A stretch of DNA of 64,000 nucleotides from Kitasatospora aureofaciens (GTDB taxonomy: Bacteria; Actinomycetota; Actinomycetes; Streptomycetales; Streptomycetaceae), in contig NZ_JAHTKP010000026.1 in the NCBI RefSeq assembly GCF_019192735.1, positions 44,814-108,813 on the forward strand, given 5' to 3'. Below the pieces are notes generated by a model. It saw only the letters and a list, made by a program, of their open reading frames with translations, was not told the origin of the DNA and searched no databases. Position 1 is the first letter of the stretch; every line of letters begins with the position of its first letter. Both the position numbers and the translations under genes were made by a program. Positions 61,137 to 64,000 of this stretch are shown piece by piece.

Positions 61137-61434
61137 CCTGCTTCCCCGGCGCCCTGCCGGGCCGTCCTCGGCCCGGCAGGGCGCCTTTTGTCTTCTCGGC
61201 CAGGTCGTGAGGGCCGTCGAACAGCGCCCAGTCGGCGAACTCGCTCTCCCCGATCGCGTCGGCCGGCAGTTTCAGGGCACCGGTCGCATACTCCAGGGCC
61301 AGCGCCTGCGGGGTGCGGCCCAGCACCGCCGCGAGTTCGCGCAGAAACGCGGCGTCGGTCCCCGAGACCGTCACCGACGCGACAATCGGCTGTTCCACGT
61401 GCGGCGGCCGCGCCGGCTCGCCTTGCGAACCCAT
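61123..61434 (-). CDS. Small hypothetical protein, C-terminus encoded by the yjdM terminator
   Basis: A 103-residue protein from ATG 61434 with GAGG 6 nt upstream. Residues 17-75 look folded (IVASVTVSGTDAAFLRELAA, GRTPQALALEYATGALK) and could be a small helical or ribbon-helix-helix-like domain. The final 25 residues are basic and come from the GC-rich terminator; the stop lies inside yjdM, an antisense overlap of 14 bp. I do not recognise the family. Confidence 0.6.
   Translation of the reverse strand: MGSQGEPARPPHVEQPIVASVTVSGTDAAFLRELAAVLGRTPQALALEYATGALKLPADAIGESEFADWALFDGPHDLAEKTKGALPGRGRPGRAPGKQVRPS
61148..61185 (+). terminator. Rho-independent terminator of yjdM
   Basis: A perfect 16-bp stem (GGCGCCCTGCCGGGCC and complement) with a 6-nt loop is followed by TTTTGT, 11 bp after the yjdM stop. 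The hairpin also lies inside the opposing gene at 61123-61434. Confidence 0.9.
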
Positions 61435-61808
61435 CGGATCCTCTCCCTCCTACCCGTACCGTGGGTCGGTCAGTGGCGACGGCGCCTGCCGGTCGTGGCC
61501 CTTGCGGATCCACGGGGCCGGCGGGCACCGTCACCAGGGTATCGGCGCCCTCTCGTTTGGCCGCTCCCGCCGGAAGTAGCCACTCGGGAAATGTGTCGGC
61601 TCGCCCCCCAAACCAGGCGACACTGGCACCGCAACTGGAGAACGGGGGCTGCGTCAAAAGCAATACGCACCATCCCCGGATTTCGCTGCATCGAGTGACT
61701 GTCCGTGGGATGTTGACGGCGACCACGCCATGCGTGAGCGGCCGCGCAGGCGCTTCGACGGGCACGGAACAGGCCATGGCAGCAATCCTGGCTATGCCTG
61801 ACCAGGCG
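61435..61808. other. Intergenic region without a recognised gene
   Basis: This 374-bp gap between the divergently placed small gene and the end of the MFS gene contains no frame with convincing coding character, no RNA gene and no strong hairpin that I could recognise. Part of it should hold the promoter of the small gene starting at 61434. Confidence 0.5.
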
Positions 61809-62972
61809 TCATGCCCTCCGGACGACTGCCAGCACCACCAGTGCTGCCGCCTGGATGGCGACGACGGTCGTCACGAGCGCCGGGATCGACGCCTCGTAGA
61901 GGGCGCCGGTCAGGACTCCGCCGGCCAGCGTCGCAGTGCCGGTGACGGCCGCGAAGACACCGTAGGCGGTGGCGCGGCCGGGGGTGGGGATCAGGTCGGC
62001 GATGGTGGCGCGGAGGGCTGCCTCGTTGAGGCCAGTCGCGGCGCCCCAGACGAGAGCGCCGGCAACGGCTGCCGCGAGGGTGTCGGTGAAGGCCAGGGCG
62101 GGAACGGCGGCGGCCAGCGCCGGGAGCCCTGCCAGGACGCGCGGGCCGATCCGGTCGTAGAGCCAGCCTGCGGCGAGGGCTGCCGCCGCGTCGGCGAGCA
62201 TCGCGCCTGCGTACAGCACCGGGATCAGGGAGACCGCGAGCAGGTGGCGTTGGACCAGGTGGTACGAGAGCAGGCCGAAGGTGGCGAAGCCGGTCATGGT
62301 CGTGGCCGTGAACGCCGCGTACACCCAGAACGCCCTTGGCAGCCCGGTTTGTTCGGAGGAAGACGAAGGAGAGGTCGACGTTCGGCCGGCCCCCGACTCG
62401 TACGCCGCCGGATCGGGCACCCGGGTGCGCAGCCACCACAGTAGGACCAGCACCGCCGCGCCCGGGACCGCAAGAACGCCCAGCGCCACGCCGTACCCGC
62501 CGCCCGCCGCCAGCACGCCGGCGACGGTGAGCGGCCCGACCACCGCGCCGACCTGGTCGAGTGCCTCGTGGACGGCAAAGCCCCGGCCGCGGCCGGTGGC
62601 GGCGGTGGCGTGGGAGAGCAGGGTGTCCTTGGCCGGGGAGCGCACCGCCTTGCCGACGCGCTCCGCGACCACGAGCACGCACGCCGGGACGAGCGCCCCG
62701 GCGATGCCGAGCAGCGGGACTGCGACCACGGTGAGCGCGTACCCGGCGATCGCCAGCGCCCAGAACCGCCCGGTGCGGTCCGCCAGCGGCCCCGACACCA
62801 ACCGCAGGCCGAGCGCCGCCGCCTCGCCCGCACCCGTCACCGCGCCCACGACGACGGCCGACGCCCCGAGCGAGGCGAGCAGCGGACCGGTGACGGAACG
62901 CGCGCCCTCGTACACGAAGTCCGCCAGCAGGCTGATGATGCCGAACCAGACCACGAACCGCCACGGCCGCAT
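61809..62972 (-). CDS. MFS transporter, drug-efflux-like
   Basis: A 387-residue major facilitator with about twelve helices: FVVWFGIISLLADFVYEGAR, GPLADRTGRFW (the loop 2-3 motif), then VGKAVRSPAKDTLLSHATA, an HEALDQVGAVVGPL motif in helix 5, and repeats in the second half. The HEALDQ segment is typical of a class of putative bacterial exporters. ATG 62972 has GAGGG 7 nt upstream; an alternative GTG 63014 overlaps the preceding gene's stop as GTGA and would add 14 hydrophilic residues. Probably co-transcribed with the upstream flavin-fold gene. Substrate unknown. Confidence 0.87.
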   Translation of the reverse strand: MRPWRFVVWFGIISLLADFVYEGARSVTGPLLASLGASAVVVGAVTGAGEAAALGLRLVSGPLADRTGRFWALAIAGYALTVVAVPLLGIAGALVPACVLVVAERVGKAVRSPAKDTLLSHATAATGRGRGFAVHEALDQVGAVVGPLTVAGVLAAGGGYGVALGVLAVPGAAVLVLLWWLRTRVPDPAAYESGAGRTSTSPSSSSEQTGLPRAFWVYAAFTATTMTGFATFGLLSYHLVQRHLLAVSLIPVLYAGAMLADAAAALAAGWLYDRIGPRVLAGLPALAAAVPALAFTDTLAAAVAGALVWGAATGLNEAALRATIADLIPTPGRATAYGVFAAVTGTATLAGGVLTGALYEASIPALVTTVVAIQAAALVVLAVVRRA

Positions 62973-63010
62973 CCGCGCGCCCTCGCGGACCCCTCCCACT
63001 TGCCCGATGC

Positions 63011-63670
63011 TCACCCGCTGACGATACGCCGTCCGGTGATGGTGTCCGGCCGGACCCGCACCCAGAGCGGGCGGTCGCCGACCCACGGGGTGGCGCCCGG
63101 CAGGCCCGCGAGGTGCTCCACCTCCTCCGGGGCCCCGACGTGGTGCGCCGTGCCGAGGACGAGCACGCTCCAGCCCCGGCCGAGGTACTCGTCGATGCGG
63201 TCGACCTGGAAGGAGACCGCCGCGCCCTCGCCCGGGTCCGTCGAACTGCGCGCGGCGGTGCGGTAGGCGAACGACCGGTCGTCCACGACGTAGTTGACGG
63301 GGTACACGACCGGACCCGGCCGCACCGGCAGGCCGATCCGGCCCACCCCGTGGGTGCCGACCAGTTCCCAGCACTCGGGCACGGTCAGGTTGAGCAGACG
63401 CGGGCGCGGCCCGGGGCCGCCCTGCCCGGGCGGGGCGTCGCGGCGGCCCTCCAGCAGTTCCGCCCGGCTGAGCCCGAGCGCGGCGGCGATGCGGACGAAG
63501 CCGCCCGGGTCGAAGCCGGGCCCGGCCTCCAGCAGGTACCGGAAGTAGTTCGGCGCCATCGCCGCCCGCTGCGCCAACTCGGCCTCAGTGAGTCCGAGTT
63601 GTTCGCGCCGTTCGGCGATCCGGCGGGCCGCGGCGGCGGGGTCGGGTTCGACGGCGGGGGTGTCGTTCAC
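63011..63670 (-). CDS. Helix-turn-helix protein fused to a pyridoxamine-oxidase-like FMN domain
   Basis: A 219-residue protein from GTG 63670 (GAGGAG 8 nt upstream). Residues 14-75 form an XRE-like helix-turn-helix (REQLGLTEAELAQRAAM). Residues 90-219 are a split-barrel pyridoxamine 5'-phosphate oxidase-like domain: LTVPECWELVGTHGVGRIGL, PVNYVVDDRSFAYRT and VSFQVDRIDEYLGRGWSVLV. This fusion is common in streptomycetes and may be a redox- or F420/FMN-sensing regulator. It overlaps or nearly touches the MFS gene downstream, implying an operon. Confidence 0.9.
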   Translation of the reverse strand: MNDTPAVEPDPAAAARRIAERREQLGLTEAELAQRAAMAPNYFRYLLEAGPGFDPGGFVRIAAALGLSRAELLEGRRDAPPGQGGPGPRPRLLNLTVPECWELVGTHGVGRIGLPVRPGPVVYPVNYVVDDRSFAYRTAARSSTDPGEGAAVSFQVDRIDEYLGRGWSVLVLGTAHHVGAPEEVEHLAGLPGATPWVGDRPLWVRVRPDTITGRRIVSG

Positions 63671-63887
63671 GGTGCTGGCTCCTCGGCTCGGCGCGGGCCC
63701 ATCCAACCGTCCGACCGTCGCCAAGTCGAGGAACGGCGGGCCACCGTGCGTGTCGACCCCCACGAACGCCTACCGGAGTGATCATCTGCCGGACCGACCT
63801 CGATCCGGTTTCCGGTGGCTGCGATCGTCGCCCTGACGCGGAATCAGGTCCGCGTCGGGAACGGGGAGGAGAGCAACACCGTTGCGT

Positions 63888-64000
63888 TTAGCTTCGAGGG
63901 CGGGAAGCGAGTCCGTGCTCGAAGAAGGTGATGTCGGCGCGGAAGGTATAGGTCTGGGCTTTCTGGGGGTGCTGTCCGGCGTTCGGGCCGTACTTGCTGG
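63888..64000 (-). CDS. C-terminal end of an unidentified protein, cut by window edge
   Basis: Thirty-seven codons in one minus frame read KYGPNAGQHPQKAQTYTFRA and continue DITFFEHG to a TAA at 63888. Mixed residue use and position-3 GC bias suggest real coding sequence. Too little is visible to identify it. The 217 bp between it and the preceding gene show nothing else. Confidence 0.45.
   Translation of the reverse strand, partial: SKYGPNAGQHPQKAQTYTFRADITFFEHGLASRPRS

Noticed and set aside
61435..61808. Possible transposase remnant in the gap before the MFS gene
   Set aside because: Six-frame reading gave no transposase motif and no terminal repeats.

Overview
The window is very GC-rich actinobacterial chromosome. 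Codon use, GTG/TTG starts, AfsR-type, XRE-DUF5753 and DUF397 regulators, an RNase Sa-like secreted ribonuclease, Tat/Sec-exported glycan enzymes and a rare TTA codon all point to Streptomyces or a close relative such as Kitasatospora. No rRNA, tRNA, CRISPR array or complete insertion sequence was seen.

Bases 1-19.6 kb are the edge of a modular type I polyketide cluster. One minus-strand reading frame starts at 17880, stays open to the left edge (at least 5960 residues), and encodes a docking helix and four extension modules: KS-AT(malonyl)-DH-KR-ACP, KS-AT(malonyl)-KR-ACP, KS-AT(methylmalonyl)-KR-ACP and KS-AT(malonyl)-KR..., the last cut by the edge. This order, a GDP-mannose 4,6-dehydratase next door, and three sequences close to the PAS-LuxR (PimM-type) operator in the two control regions fit the post-polyene subunit of a mycosamine-bearing polyene macrolide (NysI/AmphI type). 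A small chorismate-mutase-fold gene shares the divergent control region with the PKS.

From 19.7 to 31.3 kb lie a secreted guanyl ribonuclease, a TIGR01777 epimerase-like protein, a P450 with an unusual I-helix behind a helically phased repeat array, a membrane protein, a large SARP/AfsR-type regulator, and two divergent secreted proteins sharing a palindromic operator. From 31.4 to 41.3 kb come a SRAP protein and a tightly coupled three-gene operon: a STAND (NB-ARC) NTPase with about 25 TPR repeats, a CHAT caspase-like protease and an alpha/beta-hydrolase. It looks like a sensor-protease-effector conflict system and is the best candidate for an undescribed system here. A DUF4190 membrane protein follows.

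From 41.5 to 48.6 kb are a sugar porter, a divergent esterase/TetR pair with a clear operator, and a uronate oxidation locus (uronate dehydrogenase and 5-dehydro-4-deoxyglucarate dehydratase) whose ketoglutarate-semialdehyde dehydrogenase survives only as an N-terminal stub. The 45.0-45.5 kb and 48.6-50.1 kb stretches hold decayed genes: a frameshifted small secreted protein, a transposase fragment and a frameshifted Nudix gene. From 50.2 to 56.1 kb is an accessory block: an XRE-DUF5753-DUF397 fusion, a truncated HAD gene, a TPR-2OG oxygenase, an HExxH-type putative peptide beta-hydroxylase, a Tat/TPR regulator-like protein and a GNAT acetyltransferase. From 56.1 to 60.7 kb an IclR regulator sits beside a secreted polysaccharide-lyase-like protein, a broken secreted gene and a large Agd3/CE18-like deacetylase. 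The right end carries YjdM/PhnA, a small hypothetical gene, an MFS transporter, an HTH-flavin-reductase-fold protein and the end of an unidentified gene.
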